From the NCBI RefSeq assembly GCF_038066635.1, contig NZ_JBBUTI010000008.1, positions 196,984-260,983 on the forward strand: DNA of 64,000 nucleotides, in the 5' to 3' direction. The position numbers and the translations under genes were made by a program. Source of the DNA: Ideonella margarita (GTDB lineage: Bacteria > Pseudomonadota > Gammaproteobacteria > Burkholderiales > Burkholderiaceae_C). Below are positions 8,285-18,898 of the stretch, in pieces. The first letter of the stretch is position 1. Every line of letters starts with the position of its first letter. The notes below the pieces were generated by a model, which saw only the letters and a list, made by a program, of their open reading frames with translations, was not told where the DNA came from and ran no database searches.

Positions 8285-9121
8285 ATGACGACACGCGCCT
8301 TCGACCTGCAGCTGGACACCGCCACCGGTATCGCCCGTCTGGTGCTCAACCGCCCGGATCGCATGAACACCATGGACCCGGCGTTTTTTCCGGCGCTGCG
8401 CGACGCGGTGCGCGAGCTCGACGACGCCGGCGATACGCGGGTGCTGGTGATCAGCTCCACCGGGCCGCACTTTTCAGCCGGCATGGCGCTGGAGGTGTTT
8501 GCCGGCGGCCTGCCGATGCTCGACACCAGCGATGCCCGCAAGCGCCTGGCCTTCCAGACCGGCCTGCGCCGCCTGATGGACTGCTTCACCGCGATCGACG
8601 AAGCGCGCTTCCCGGTGATCTGCGCGGTGCAGGGGGGCTGCATCGGCGGCGCACTCGACCTGGCAGCCGCCTGCGACATTCGCGTGTGCAGCGCCGATGC
8701 CTTCTTCACCATCCAGGAGATCACGGTCGGCATGGCGGCCGATCTGGGCTCGCTGCAACGTCTGCCCAAGATCATTCCGCAAGGCCTGGTGCGCCAGATG
8801 GCCTACACCGGCGAAAAGCTGCCGGCCCAGCGCGCGCTCGACGCCGGGCTGGTGAACGCCGTGTTGCCGGACGTGGCCGCACTCGAAGCCCACGCGCTGG
8901 CACTGGCCCGCGACATCGCCAGCAAGAGCCCGCTGGCCATCACCGGCAGCAAGCTCGCCCTGAACCACGCCCGCGACCACGGCACCGCCGACGCGCTGGC
9001 ACAGATGACGCTGCTGCAAAGCGCGATCTTCGACATCGGCGAGATGGAACGCGCCATCGGCGGCTGGAAGAAGAAGCAGGCCGCCGAGTACGCGGCGCTG
9101 GGCCCCACCGCGCCGCTTTGA
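8285..9121 (+). CDS. Crotonase family, delta3,5-delta2,4-dienoyl-CoA isomerase-like
   Basis: A 278-residue crotonase-fold enzyme acting on acyl-CoA thioesters. The CoA-binding/oxyanion segments are HFSAGMALEVF and GGCIGGALDLAAACDIRV. The stretch DAFFTIQEITVGMAADLG keeps the Asp, Glu and Asp positions that define mammalian dienoyl-CoA isomerase (ECH1), and SLQRLPKII follows as in that family. Ordinary enoyl-CoA hydratases lack this Asp arrangement, so I favour a role in beta-oxidation of unsaturated fatty acids. The start at 8285 follows ATTCCGGAGACCCC, which contains a GGAG ribosome site. Confidence 0.82.
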   Translation: MTTRAFDLQLDTATGIARLVLNRPDRMNTMDPAFFPALRDAVRELDDAGDTRVLVISSTGPHFSAGMALEVFAGGLPMLDTSDARKRLAFQTGLRRLMDCFTAIDEARFPVICAVQGGCIGGALDLAAACDIRVCSADAFFTIQEITVGMAADLGSLQRLPKIIPQGLVRQMAYTGEKLPAQRALDAGLVNAVLPDVAALEAHALALARDIASKSPLAITGSKLALNHARDHGTADALAQMTLLQSAIFDIGEMERAIGGWKKKQAAEYAALGPTAPL

Positions 9122-9189
9122 TACGGCGTTCATGCCGCGTTGATGCCGCTTTGATACCTGCGACTGCATCCACCCCCGACAATCGCCCG

Positions 9190-10041
9190 ATGTGGACCTT
9201 GAACGTGGTGGGCCCCGGGCGGGTCGGACGCAGCCTGAGCCGGCTCTGGCTGGATGCGGGCATGGCGCAGTTGCAGGCGGTGCTGGCGCGCCAGCCCGGG
9301 CATGCGCAGGCCGCCATTGAAGCCTTGGGCGCGGGCACGGCCTGCACGGCACTGGCGCAGATGCCACCGGCCGACGTGTGGCTGCTGGCTGTGCCGGACA
9401 CCCAGATCGCCAGCGTCGCCGCGCAACTGGCCGAGCTCAGCCAGGCCCGAGGCTGGGCGCCGGCGCAGGCCTGGCATTGCAGCGGCTTCTTGACCTCGAC
9501 GGAGATGGCGCCCTTGCAGGCGCTGGGCTGGGACGTGGCCAGTGCACATCCGGCCCTGAGCTTTGCCGATCCGGACCGCGCCTGCGCGCAGTTCCCCGGC
9601 ACGGTGTGCGCGCTTGAAGGCACGGCAGCGGCGCTGCAGCGGGCTCAAGTTGCGTTCGAGCAGATCGGCGGCCGGTGCTTCGAATTGCAGGCCGCCCACA
9701 AACCGCTGTATCACGGGGCTGCCGTGTTCGCGAGCAACTTCCTGCCGGTCTTGCAGGCGGTAGCGACTGAGCTTTGGCAGGGCACGGGCGTGCCACCCGC
9801 CTGGGTGCCGGGCCTGGCGCAGGGTTTCCTCACGCAGGTCAGCAGCAATGTGCAGGCGCTGGGGCCACGGGCCGCGTTGACGGGCCCGGCTGCGCGGGGT
9901 GATGGCGCGGTGCTGGCGGCTCAAGGCCAGGCCATGAGCGCCCGAGACGCGGCGCTGGGCGAAGCCTATGCCAGCCTGAGTGAGCTGGCCGGCCGCTTGG
10001 CCAGGCGCGGGCAGGTGCTGGGCGAGCCATCGGGCAGCTGA
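9190..10041 (+). CDS. Rossmann-like and DUF2520 domain-containing protein
   Basis: A 283-residue dehydrogenase-like protein. The N-terminus MWTLNVVGPGRVGRSLSRLW is a GxGxxG dinucleotide-binding loop. The segment WLLAVPDTQI and the motif WHCSGFLTS, followed by SAHPALSFADP, are typical of the DUF2520 group related to ProC and NADP-dependent 6-phosphogluconate dehydrogenases. The C-terminal helical domain (HKPLYHGAAVFASNFLPVLQ) matches the DUF2520 part. The reaction is not established for this family. It lies 68 nt after the crotonase gene, probably co-transcribed. Confidence 0.82.
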   Translation: MWTLNVVGPGRVGRSLSRLWLDAGMAQLQAVLARQPGHAQAAIEALGAGTACTALAQMPPADVWLLAVPDTQIASVAAQLAELSQARGWAPAQAWHCSGFLTSTEMAPLQALGWDVASAHPALSFADPDRACAQFPGTVCALEGTAAALQRAQVAFEQIGGRCFELQAAHKPLYHGAAVFASNFLPVLQAVATELWQGTGVPPAWVPGLAQGFLTQVSSNVQALGPRAALTGPAARGDGAVLAAQGQAMSARDAALGEAYASLSELAGRLARRGQVLGEPSGS

Positions 10042-10053
10042 CGACCAGCCACG

Positions 10054-11811
<1,758 letters not shown>

Positions 11812-11964
11812 GCCAACCTCCCGGGGCTGGGCAGCCTGCTGAGCAGATGAGCGGAGGGGAACGGGACAAGCACGCGGGTTCCTTGCGGGCCAGACGGCCC
11901 GGAGAGGAGCGACGAGGCTCCTGCAGCGGTTATCGACCGCCGCCCCGCGAACTTGATGCCGGCG

Positions 11965-12552
11965 TCAGGCCTTCTCGAACTTGAACACGGCCACGCTGGC
12001 CCGGAGGTTCGGGAAGGTGCGCACCACCTCACCCGCCTGCAAGCCAAAACTGTCGAGGATGTTCAGCCCGTTCTTGCGGGCCAGCACGTCGAAGTCGGTG
12101 TAGGTGCCCACGCGGATGTTGGGCGTGTCGTACCACTGGTACGGCAGGGCGCGCGTCACCGGCATGCGGCCACGGATCACCGACAGGCGGTTCGGCCAAT
12201 GTGCGAAGTTCGGGAAGCTGACGATGCCCAGACGGCCGACCCGCGCCGTTTCGCGCAACATGCGCTCGGTATTGCGCAGGTGCTGCAATGTTTCAAGTTG
12301 CAACACGACGTCGAAGCTGTGGTCCTCGAAGAGCTGCAGGCCTTCTTCCAGGTTCAGCTGGATCACGTTGACGCCGCGGCGGGCGCAGGCCAGCAGGTTG
12401 GCGTCGTCGATTTCCACGCCGTAGCCGGTGCAGCCGCGCTTGTTCTTCAGGTAGGCCAGCAACTCGCCGGTGCCGCAGCCCAGGTCGAGCACACGCGCAC
12501 CCTCGGGCACCAGCGCGGCGATGGCTTGCAGGTTCTTGTTGTCGGTCGTCAT
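11965..12552 (-). CDS. metW: Methionine biosynthesis protein MetW
   Basis: A 195-residue methyltransferase-fold protein that accompanies MetX in many proteobacteria and is needed for full homoserine acyltransferase function. SAM-binding motif: RVLDLGCGTGELLAYL, then YGVEIDD. The later stretch SFPNFAHWPNRL and the end FPNLRASVAVFKFEKA are characteristic of MetW. Its ATG overlaps the metX stop by 4 nt (ATGA, 12549-12552), so the two are translationally coupled and share the SAM-II-controlled transcript. Confidence 0.95.
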   Translation of the reverse strand: MTTDNKNLQAIAALVPEGARVLDLGCGTGELLAYLKNKRGCTGYGVEIDDANLLACARRGVNVIQLNLEEGLQLFEDHSFDVVLQLETLQHLRNTERMLRETARVGRLGIVSFPNFAHWPNRLSVIRGRMPVTRALPYQWYDTPNIRVGTYTDFDVLARKNGLNILDSFGLQAGEVVRTFPNLRASVAVFKFEKA

Positions 12553-13691
12553 GCGGTCACCACCGGCTCATCGGCAATGCGGTCGAAATAGGCCCGCATC
12601 ACGCCGTGGTAGCGCGGGTCGTCGAGCAGGAAGGCGTCGTGGCCATGCGGCGCGTCGATCTCGGCGTAGCTCACGTCCACCCGGTTGTCGACCAGCGCCT
12701 TGACGATCTCGCGTGAGCGCGTCGGCGAAAACCGCCAGTCGGTGGTGAAGCTCACGAGCAGGAACTTCTTGTCGCGGGCCACCTGGAACGCCCGGGTCAA
12801 GTCACCGCCGTGCTGCTTGGCCGGGTCGAAATAGTCCAGCGCGCGGGTGATCAGCAAGTAGGTGTTGGCGTCGAAGTACTCGCTGAACTTGTCGCCCTGG
12901 TGGCGCAGGTAGCTTTCGATCTGGAACTCGATGTCCTGCGTGCTGTAGCCAATGCCACCCTCGCGCATCTCGCGGCCGAACTTGGCCTCCATCGAATCGT
13001 CGCTCAGGTAGGTGATGTGGCCGATCATGCGGGCCACGCGCAGGCCGCGCTTGGGCACCACGCCGTGGGCATAGAAATGCCCGCCGTGGAAGTCGGGGTC
13101 GGTGACGATGGCGCGGCGCGCCACCTCGTTGAAGGCGATGTTCTGGGCCGACAGGTTGGGCGCCGTAGCCACGGCCACGCAGTGGCGCAGGCGATCGGGG
13201 TAGCGCAGCGTCCAGCACAGGGCCTGCATGCCGCCCAGGCTGCCACCCAGCACCGCAGCCAGCTGGGTGATGCCCAGGCGTTCCACCACGCGGGCCTGCG
13301 CATCCACCCAGTCTTCCACCGTGACCACCGGGAAGTCGGCGCCATAGGGCTGGCCGGTGGCCGGGTTGGTGTCCATCGGGCCGGTCGAGCCGAAACACGA
13401 GCCCGGGTTGTTCACGCCGATGACAAAGAAGCGGTCGGTGTCGAGCGGCTTGCCCGGGCCCACCAGGTTGTCCCACCAGCCTTCGCTGCGGGCCTGGCCT
13501 TCATAGACGCCCGCCACATGGTGCGAGGCATTCAAGGCGTGGCACACCAGCACCGCATTGCTGCGGTCGGCGTTCAAGGTGCCATAGGTTTCCACTGTCA
13601 GCGAGTAGTCGCGCAGCACCGCACCGCTCTGCAGCGGCAGGTCTTGCTCGAACCTCATCTGTTGTGCCTTCACGTACCCGACGGAAGCCAT
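12549..13691 (-). CDS. metX: Homoserine O-acyltransferase MetX
   Basis: A 380-residue alpha/beta-hydrolase-fold enzyme that acylates L-homoserine with acetyl-CoA or succinyl-CoA, the committed step to methionine. Motifs: VCHALNASHHVAG, the GSTGPMDTNPATG loop, the nucleophile elbow GGSLGGMQALCW, and the C-terminal Asp and His in FTTDWRFSP and IDAPHGHDAFL. Beta-proteobacterial relatives are often succinyl-specific (MetXS), so the acyl donor is open. The start at 13691 (MASVGYVKAQQ) has GGGGA 8-12 nt upstream; the frame is open further up through the leader. Expression should fall when SAM is abundant, given the leader. Confidence 0.94.
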   Translation of the reverse strand: MASVGYVKAQQMRFEQDLPLQSGAVLRDYSLTVETYGTLNADRSNAVLVCHALNASHHVAGVYEGQARSEGWWDNLVGPGKPLDTDRFFVIGVNNPGSCFGSTGPMDTNPATGQPYGADFPVVTVEDWVDAQARVVERLGITQLAAVLGGSLGGMQALCWTLRYPDRLRHCVAVATAPNLSAQNIAFNEVARRAIVTDPDFHGGHFYAHGVVPKRGLRVARMIGHITYLSDDSMEAKFGREMREGGIGYSTQDIEFQIESYLRHQGDKFSEYFDANTYLLITRALDYFDPAKQHGGDLTRAFQVARDKKFLLVSFTTDWRFSPTRSREIVKALVDNRVDVSYAEIDAPHGHDAFLLDDPRYHGVMRAYFDRIADEPVVTA

Positions 13692-13705
13692 GTATTCATC
13701 CCCAG

Positions 13706-13750
13706 AAACAACAAAGCCCAGCTCCGGACTCAAGAGTCGGACACCGGGCT
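13706..13750 (-). terminator. Intrinsic terminator (attenuator) in the metX leader
   Basis: On the minus strand AGCCC (13750-13746) pairs with GGGCT (13719-13715), and within it TCC-GACTC pairs with GAGTC-C-GGA across a two-base TT loop. TTTGTTGTTT follows directly. The hairpin sits between the SAM-II aptamer and the metX start, so it can stop transcription before the coding region. Confidence 0.72.
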
Positions 13751-13765
13751 GTCGTGCCGGAATGT

Positions 13766-13817
13766 CCCTCTTTAGCGGCATTTTTAAGGCGCCCGCAATC
13801 CGGAACAAATCGGCGCC
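13766..13817 (-). promoter_or_regulatory. SAM-II riboswitch (SAM_alpha-type aptamer) upstream of metX
   Basis: Read on the minus strand from 13817 to 13766 this 52-nt stretch follows the SAM-II consensus. GGCGCC pairs with a second GGCGCC to form P1. The loop contains GATTT, then CCGG and ATTGCG. After P1 come TTAAAAATG, CCGCTAAAG and AGGG, the conserved 3' part of the pseudoknot that contacts S-adenosylmethionine. Position directly before metX agrees with the known target of this class. It was recognised by eye from the remembered consensus; a covariance-model search would confirm it. Confidence 0.85.
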
Positions 13818-13926
13818 ATACAAGCCGGAAGTTTAGCAGGGGGTGTGCGGCTCCGCTTGCATGCCGGGCACCGGGTGCGGGAACATGGGCGCACTCCTTC
13901 ACGTCTGCAGATCCTGCAGTGCCCGC

Positions 13927-15906
13927 ATGTCACGCTCACCCGGCCGCCCGCAGCTCTTGCCTGAGGCGGCCCCCGCCGCCGCCATCACCCGACGCGATTT
14001 CCTGAACGGCGTGGCCCTCGGCCTGGGCGGCACGGCCAGCCTGTCCGCTGCGGCCACGCCTGGAAGCGAGCTGCCCGACCCCGCCCTGCGCACCGGCCTG
14101 CAGGGCCAGACCGACACGGTGAACGCTGCGGCCCACGCCTGGCGTGACCGCGCCGGCGGCGTCAGTGAAGCGCCTGCTGAGCGTGACGACGGCGTGGAAG
14201 ACCTGCTGGTGGTGGGCGCGGGGCTGAGTGGCCTGTGTGGCGCACACCTCTACGCAAAGCACGCCGGCCGGCCGGTGCGCATGCTGCTGCTCGATGCACT
14301 CGACGACGTGGGCGGCCATGCCCGGCGCAATGAATTCATCGCCCGCAACGGCCAGCGGCTGGTGGGCTATGGCGGCTCGCAGTCGCTCGACAACCCCAGC
14401 CTGTTCTCGCCGGCCGTCCAGCAGGTGCTGCAAGACATCGGCGTGGACTGGCCCCGCTTCAACACGCAGTTCTTCGACCACGGCTGGCATGAGCGGCACG
14501 GCCTGAACAGTCGCGCCCTGGTGTTTGATGCGCGCACCTGGGGCCGATCTGCGGTGGTGCTGCGCCAGCCCGGCGAAGCACCGGCCAGCTGGTTGGCCCG
14601 CACGCCGCTGCCGCCCGACGCGCAGCGGCAACTGGCCCGGCTGCTGGCCGAGCCAGCGGCGGATGTGCTGCCACGGGGCATGCCGCCCGCTGCCCGGCGC
14701 GACATGCTCTCGCGGCTCACCTGCCGCCAGTTCTACCAACGCCACTGGCGGCTCGGGGCGCAGGCCCTGCGCTGGCTGCAGGCCGATACCGAGGGCTACT
14801 TCGGCGCGGGCATCGACGCCACCAGCGCGCTGGATGCCTGGGCCGCCGGCCTGCCGGGCTTCAGCGGGCTGGGGCTGGGCGCATCGATGGACACACGGCT
14901 GTCGCCCAGCGGCCGGCTGCTGCACCAGGGGCAAGACCCCTACGTCTTCCACTTCCCCGACGGCAACGGTGGCGTGGCCCGGGCGCTGCTGCGCCAGCTG
15001 ATCCCGGAGGCCATGCCGGGCAGCGACATGATCAGCCTGGCCGAAGGCCGGGTGCAGCACGCCGCCCTCGACCGCCCCGAGGCCCCCGTGCGGCTGCGCC
15101 TGCGCGCCACCGCCGTGCACCTGCGCCACCTCGGGCCGCCGGGCGAAGCGCAACTGGTGGAGGTGCGCTACCTCGACAGCCACGGCCAGCTGCGCGTGGC
15201 ACGCGCCCGGCAGGTGCTGCTGGCCTGCTGGCACCGCGTGGTGGCACGGCTGACCGACGAGCTGCCGGCCACCCAGGTGGCGGCGCTGAACGACCAGGTC
15301 AAGGTGCCGCTGCTGTACGGCACCGTGCTGCTGAACAACTGGCGCGCCTTCCACCGCGCAGGCATCAGCGGCCTGCAGCCGGTCGACGGCTTCTGGCGCG
15401 AGGCGGCGCTCGACTTTCCGGTCCGCATGGGCTCGCTCGGCCCGCCCGAGCACCCAGACCAACCCGTGCTGCTGCATCTGTCGAAGGTGGTGCTGCCAGC
15501 ACCGCAGGAACCGGCCCTGCCCCCGCGTGAGCAGGCCGCCCGCGGCCGTGCGCTGCTGACTGGTTGGTCGTTCGACGAGCTGGCCCAGGAGACCACCCGG
15601 CTGCTGCAGTCCGGGCTGGGCGACTTCGGCTTCGAGGCCGAGCGCGACATCGAGGCCATCACCATCAACCGCTGGGCGCATGGCTATGCCTACGAATACA
15701 TGCGCCCCTGGGACCGTTGCTGGCCGCAAGGCCCGCTGCCCTGCACCACGGCCCGACGCGGCTGGGGCCGGGTGGCCATCGCGAATGCCGATGCGGGCGC
15801 CTATGCCTATGCCCACGGCGCGATGGACCAGGCCGCGCGGGCGGTGCAGGAATTGCTGCCTCAGGCGCGTCTGCCGAGCTGGTCAAAAAGGCCGGGGCCG
15901 GTGTGA
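13927..15906 (+). CDS. FAD-dependent amine oxidoreductase, spermidine dehydrogenase-like
   Basis: A 659-residue exported flavoprotein. It starts MSRSPGRPQLLPEAAPAAA, then the twin-arginine motif TRRDFLNG and a hydrophobic stretch, so it is probably exported folded with FAD. The dinucleotide-binding motif is DLLVVGAGLSGLCGAHL, followed by LLLDALDDVGGHARRNEF. GYGGSQSLDNPSLFSPAVQ closely resembles Pseudomonas spermidine dehydrogenase. The C-terminus closes the FAD site (RWAHGYAYEYMRPWD and GRVAIANADAGAYAY). An alternative start lies at 13885. Substrate unproven: polyamine oxidation is the best guess. Confidence 0.75.
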   Translation: MSRSPGRPQLLPEAAPAAAITRRDFLNGVALGLGGTASLSAAATPGSELPDPALRTGLQGQTDTVNAAAHAWRDRAGGVSEAPAERDDGVEDLLVVGAGLSGLCGAHLYAKHAGRPVRMLLLDALDDVGGHARRNEFIARNGQRLVGYGGSQSLDNPSLFSPAVQQVLQDIGVDWPRFNTQFFDHGWHERHGLNSRALVFDARTWGRSAVVLRQPGEAPASWLARTPLPPDAQRQLARLLAEPAADVLPRGMPPAARRDMLSRLTCRQFYQRHWRLGAQALRWLQADTEGYFGAGIDATSALDAWAAGLPGFSGLGLGASMDTRLSPSGRLLHQGQDPYVFHFPDGNGGVARALLRQLIPEAMPGSDMISLAEGRVQHAALDRPEAPVRLRLRATAVHLRHLGPPGEAQLVEVRYLDSHGQLRVARARQVLLACWHRVVARLTDELPATQVAALNDQVKVPLLYGTVLLNNWRAFHRAGISGLQPVDGFWREAALDFPVRMGSLGPPEHPDQPVLLHLSKVVLPAPQEPALPPREQAARGRALLTGWSFDELAQETTRLLQSGLGDFGFEAERDIEAITINRWAHGYAYEYMRPWDRCWPQGPLPCTTARRGWGRVAIANADAGAYAYAHGAMDQAARAVQELLPQARLPSWSKRPGPV

Positions 15907-15928
15907 GGCCACCAGCCCCGGGCTGGCT

Positions 15929-17161
15929 TCACACCAGGCCGAGGTCCTTCGGCTGGCTGCCCGGAAATACCGCCTGCACCTGCGCCGGACTGAGGCCGTA
16001 GAGGCGCTGGAACAAACCGCCAAACAGCTCCTGGTAGGAGGTGAGCACGGGGAAGTCGCGGTTCTGGTGCAGCGTGGCGGCCGACACCGCCACCTGCTCA
16101 CCGGCGATGCGGCCACCGCGCACCCGGCCGCCCATCACGGCGCACACCGTGCCGTGGCCGTGGTCGGTGCCGCGGTTGCCGTTTTCACGCAGCGTGCGGC
16201 CGAACTCGCTGAACACCACCACCACCGTGTCACGCCAGGCCGGGCCCATCGCATCCGCGAAGGCGGCCAGGCCACGGCCCAGCTCACCCAGCCGGCTGGC
16301 CAGGGTGCCGGTGGCATTGCCTTGGTTCACATGGGTGTCCCAGCCGCCCACATCGAGAAACCCGAGGTGATAACGCTCGCGCATCATCTGGGCGACGCGA
16401 CGTGATTCGGCCTCGAAGCCGCTGCTGCTCAGCGCGTTGCGGCTGGCGGCCTGCATCTCGGCGCTGGCGCCGGCGGCCATGTCGCGCATGGCCTCGCGCT
16501 TGACCTCGAAGCCTTCGGCCACCGCACCGGCCAGTGGCTGGTCGCGGTACATGCGGGCGATCAGCGCCGCCTGGCGCTCGTCCACTGCATTGCGCACCGA
16601 CGACGCCAGCCGCAGGTTGGGCACCGGCAGCGCACCACGCAGGACGATCGGCAACTGGTCGGTGAAGGCCATGCTGTCGCGCCGCTGGCTGCCCAGTTGC
16701 TGCGCCAGCCGGTTCAAAAAACCCGACTGCTGCTTGGCACCGGCCGTGATGTCGTCAAAGCCGTATTCGATGCTGTCCTGGGTTTCAAAGTGGCTGCGCG
16801 ACAGGTTGTGGCTGCCGGCAAATGGCACCCAGGCCAGTTGCCCCTGCTGGTAGAACGGCGCGAGGCTGCCAGCCAGCGCCGGATGCAGGCCCCAGTCGGT
16901 CGTCAGCGGCAAGGCCGCATCGGCCTGGGCGCCCGGCCGGGCAATGGCGATGCGGGGCCGGGCCTCGTAGTAGAAATCGCTGCTGACCGGCACCAGCACG
17001 CTGGCCGCATCGGCCGCGCCGCGCAGGAACACCATCAACAGCCGTGGCGGCGTACTGGCGCCCTCGGGGGCGGCCGCCCACAAGCGGCCCTGCACGGCGC
17101 CCAGGCCAGAGGCCGCAGCGGCCCCGCGCCAGGCGTGGTTCAGAAAATGACGGCGATGCAT
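15929..17161 (-). CDS. DUF1501 domain-containing protein
   Basis: A 410-residue exported protein of the sulfatase/alkaline-phosphatase-like DUF1501 family. The leader MHRRHFLNHAWRGAAAASG has an RRHFL twin-arginine-type motif. Body motifs include VFLRGAADAASVLVPV, PFAGSHNLSRSHFETQDSIEYG, GGWDTHVNQGN and VVVFSEFGRTLRENGNRGTD, with HGHGTVCAVMGG close to the end, all typical of DUF1501. It follows the DUF1800 gene with a 24-nt gap, the usual pairing in many bacteria. Function is not established; a link to extracytoplasmic polymers has been suggested only by association. Confidence 0.88.
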   Translation of the reverse strand: MHRRHFLNHAWRGAAAASGLGAVQGRLWAAAPEGASTPPRLLMVFLRGAADAASVLVPVSSDFYYEARPRIAIARPGAQADAALPLTTDWGLHPALAGSLAPFYQQGQLAWVPFAGSHNLSRSHFETQDSIEYGFDDITAGAKQQSGFLNRLAQQLGSQRRDSMAFTDQLPIVLRGALPVPNLRLASSVRNAVDERQAALIARMYRDQPLAGAVAEGFEVKREAMRDMAAGASAEMQAASRNALSSSGFEAESRRVAQMMRERYHLGFLDVGGWDTHVNQGNATGTLASRLGELGRGLAAFADAMGPAWRDTVVVVFSEFGRTLRENGNRGTDHGHGTVCAVMGGRVRGGRIAGEQVAVSAATLHQNRDFPVLTSYQELFGGLFQRLYGLSPAQVQAVFPGSQPKDLGLV

Positions 17162-17185
17162 CCAGGGCCTTCCGGGTCAGGCGTG

Positions 17186-18805
17186 TCAGCAGCGCATGAA
17201 TTCAGGGCTGGACAGCAACAGCGCATTCCATGGCGCGGGGCTGCCAGCCTCGGCCAAGGCGCTGCGGGTCTCGGCCGAGAGCACCGGCCAGACGTTCTGG
17301 CGCACCAGCGGTGCCTGCTCCAGTCTGACCAACGCAGGCACGACCATCACGTTGACCGGCCCCCCCTCTTCCGCACGGAACAGGGCGTTGGTGCCGCCCC
17401 CGATGGCCCGGGCGATCTCGAACCGGGTACCCAGCTGGCCGGAACCCGACCAGGCCGAGGCCTGCATCGGGTAACCATCGGGCGTGACGCGCCCCCACGG
17501 GGCCTGGCCCAGGCGTTGCAGCCAGGTCAGCGCCGGGGCCGGGTTCACGATCAGGCGGTCGTCGTGCACCAGCCGCAATGAAGACAACACCCAGCGCTGC
17601 GGATCCTTGAACTTGCGGCCGAGTGACGGCGCAAATTCAGGCGCCTCGAACAAGGCCTGAAGCATCGGGGCGATCGCCGTGTCAGCCTTCAGGTAAGCCG
17701 TGGCCATGCGCTCGACCACGGCCGCTGGCGGCTCGTCGGCCATCAGGAAGCGGGCGATCTTGCGGCTGAGGTGGCGCGCGGTGGACGGGTGGTGCGCAAA
17801 GCGCTGCAGCTGGGCCACGATGTCGTCCCAGCCCTTGCCGCCGCTGGTCACACCGAGGATGGTGACGGGGCCGTTGTCGTGGCGCGCCGGGTTGAATTCG
17901 GTCAGGCCCTGGCGGCGGTACTGCGCCATCTGGTGCTCACGCAGGCGCGGGGTCGCCTCGCCGCTGGCTACGCCCAGGCCGGTCAGCAGCCGGGCCAGCT
18001 CCTGCACGTCTTTTTGGGCATATCCGCCGTTCACGCCCAGCGTGTGCAGCTCCATCAGCTCACGGGCAAAGTTCTCGTTGATGCGGCCGGCGGAGTTCTG
18101 GTCGTTGTCGAGGTAGCGAAGCATGGCGGCGTGGGTCGACGCGGCCACGAGCAAGTCTTGAAACCGGCCGAGCGCGTGCGGGCGCAGTGCCGTTTCTTCG
18201 TAATCACCGACCAAGGCGCGCAGTTCACGCTTGTTGCCGTGGATGCTGAAGTGGTTGCCCCAGAACCAGACCATCTGTTCGCGCAGCTGGTGCGGGCTGT
18301 AGAGCGAGCGCCAGAACTGGCGCGTGGCCGCCTCGCGCTCCAGGCGGTTCATTTCCTGCTGCCAGGCCCGGCGCGCCTGGCTGCGGTTGGCGGGCTCGCC
18401 CGGGCTTTCCGATTCGCGCCGACGCTCCTGCATCTCCCAGGCCAGGTTGGCCACCGGCCGGGTGGCGATCGTCATGCCGGCCACTCGCAGCGCCAGGGCT
18501 TGCGGCAGGCCATCTGATTTTGGTGGGGCGAGCTGGTTCTGCAGCCACTCCTGGCGGCCTTGCTGGGCGTAGGCGCGCACGGTGCCGCCGTTCACGCCGA
18601 AGCTCAGGCGGTTGATCCAGGCAAGGTCGTCGGGGGCCAGCGTGGGCAGCGGCGCGGCGGGTGGCGGCACGGCGCCGGGTTCAGCCAACGGGGCGGATGC
18701 GGTGGCCACACCGGCGGGGCTCGATGCGGGCGCGTGGCCACAGCCCACCAGGGGCAACGCAGCCAGGCCAGCCAGACCAGTCAGCAAATCACGACGCAAC
18801 AACAT
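17186..18805 (-). CDS. DUF1800 domain-containing protein
   Basis: A 539-residue exported protein. The ATG at 18805 gives MLLRRDLLTGLAGLAALPLVG then a Cys (LVGC), so it may be a twin-arginine or lipoprotein precursor. DUF1800 signatures are WINRLSFGVNGGTVRAYAQQ, FWGNHFSIHGNK, INENFARELMELHTLGVNGG and the C-terminal SSPEFMRC. It is the first gene of a two-gene unit with the DUF1501 gene. An AGAGGT ribosome site partly overlaps a 12-bp palindrome just before the start. Function of the family unknown. Confidence 0.88.
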   Translation of the reverse strand: MLLRRDLLTGLAGLAALPLVGCGHAPASSPAGVATASAPLAEPGAVPPPAAPLPTLAPDDLAWINRLSFGVNGGTVRAYAQQGRQEWLQNQLAPPKSDGLPQALALRVAGMTIATRPVANLAWEMQERRRESESPGEPANRSQARRAWQQEMNRLEREAATRQFWRSLYSPHQLREQMVWFWGNHFSIHGNKRELRALVGDYEETALRPHALGRFQDLLVAASTHAAMLRYLDNDQNSAGRINENFARELMELHTLGVNGGYAQKDVQELARLLTGLGVASGEATPRLREHQMAQYRRQGLTEFNPARHDNGPVTILGVTSGGKGWDDIVAQLQRFAHHPSTARHLSRKIARFLMADEPPAAVVERMATAYLKADTAIAPMLQALFEAPEFAPSLGRKFKDPQRWVLSSLRLVHDDRLIVNPAPALTWLQRLGQAPWGRVTPDGYPMQASAWSGSGQLGTRFEIARAIGGGTNALFRAEEGGPVNVMVVPALVRLEQAPLVRQNVWPVLSAETRSALAEAGSPAPWNALLLSSPEFMRC

Positions 18806-18817
18806 GGTTGTACAACC
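18806..18817. promoter_or_regulatory. 12-bp perfect palindrome GGTTGTACAACC at the DUF1800 start codon
   Basis: The palindrome touches the start codon at 18805 and overlaps the presumed ribosome site. ACCTCTA (18815-18821) and TAGAGGT (18878-18884) form a wider inverted repeat around the start of the leader. It could be an operator or an mRNA hairpin controlling initiation, or chance. Confidence 0.3.
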
Positions 18818-18898
18818 TCTATCCCATCGAACTTCAACAACTGTAAGCCGGGCAGATGACAGGGCGGTAACCAACCGTAGAGGTCAGCCTGGCGCTGC

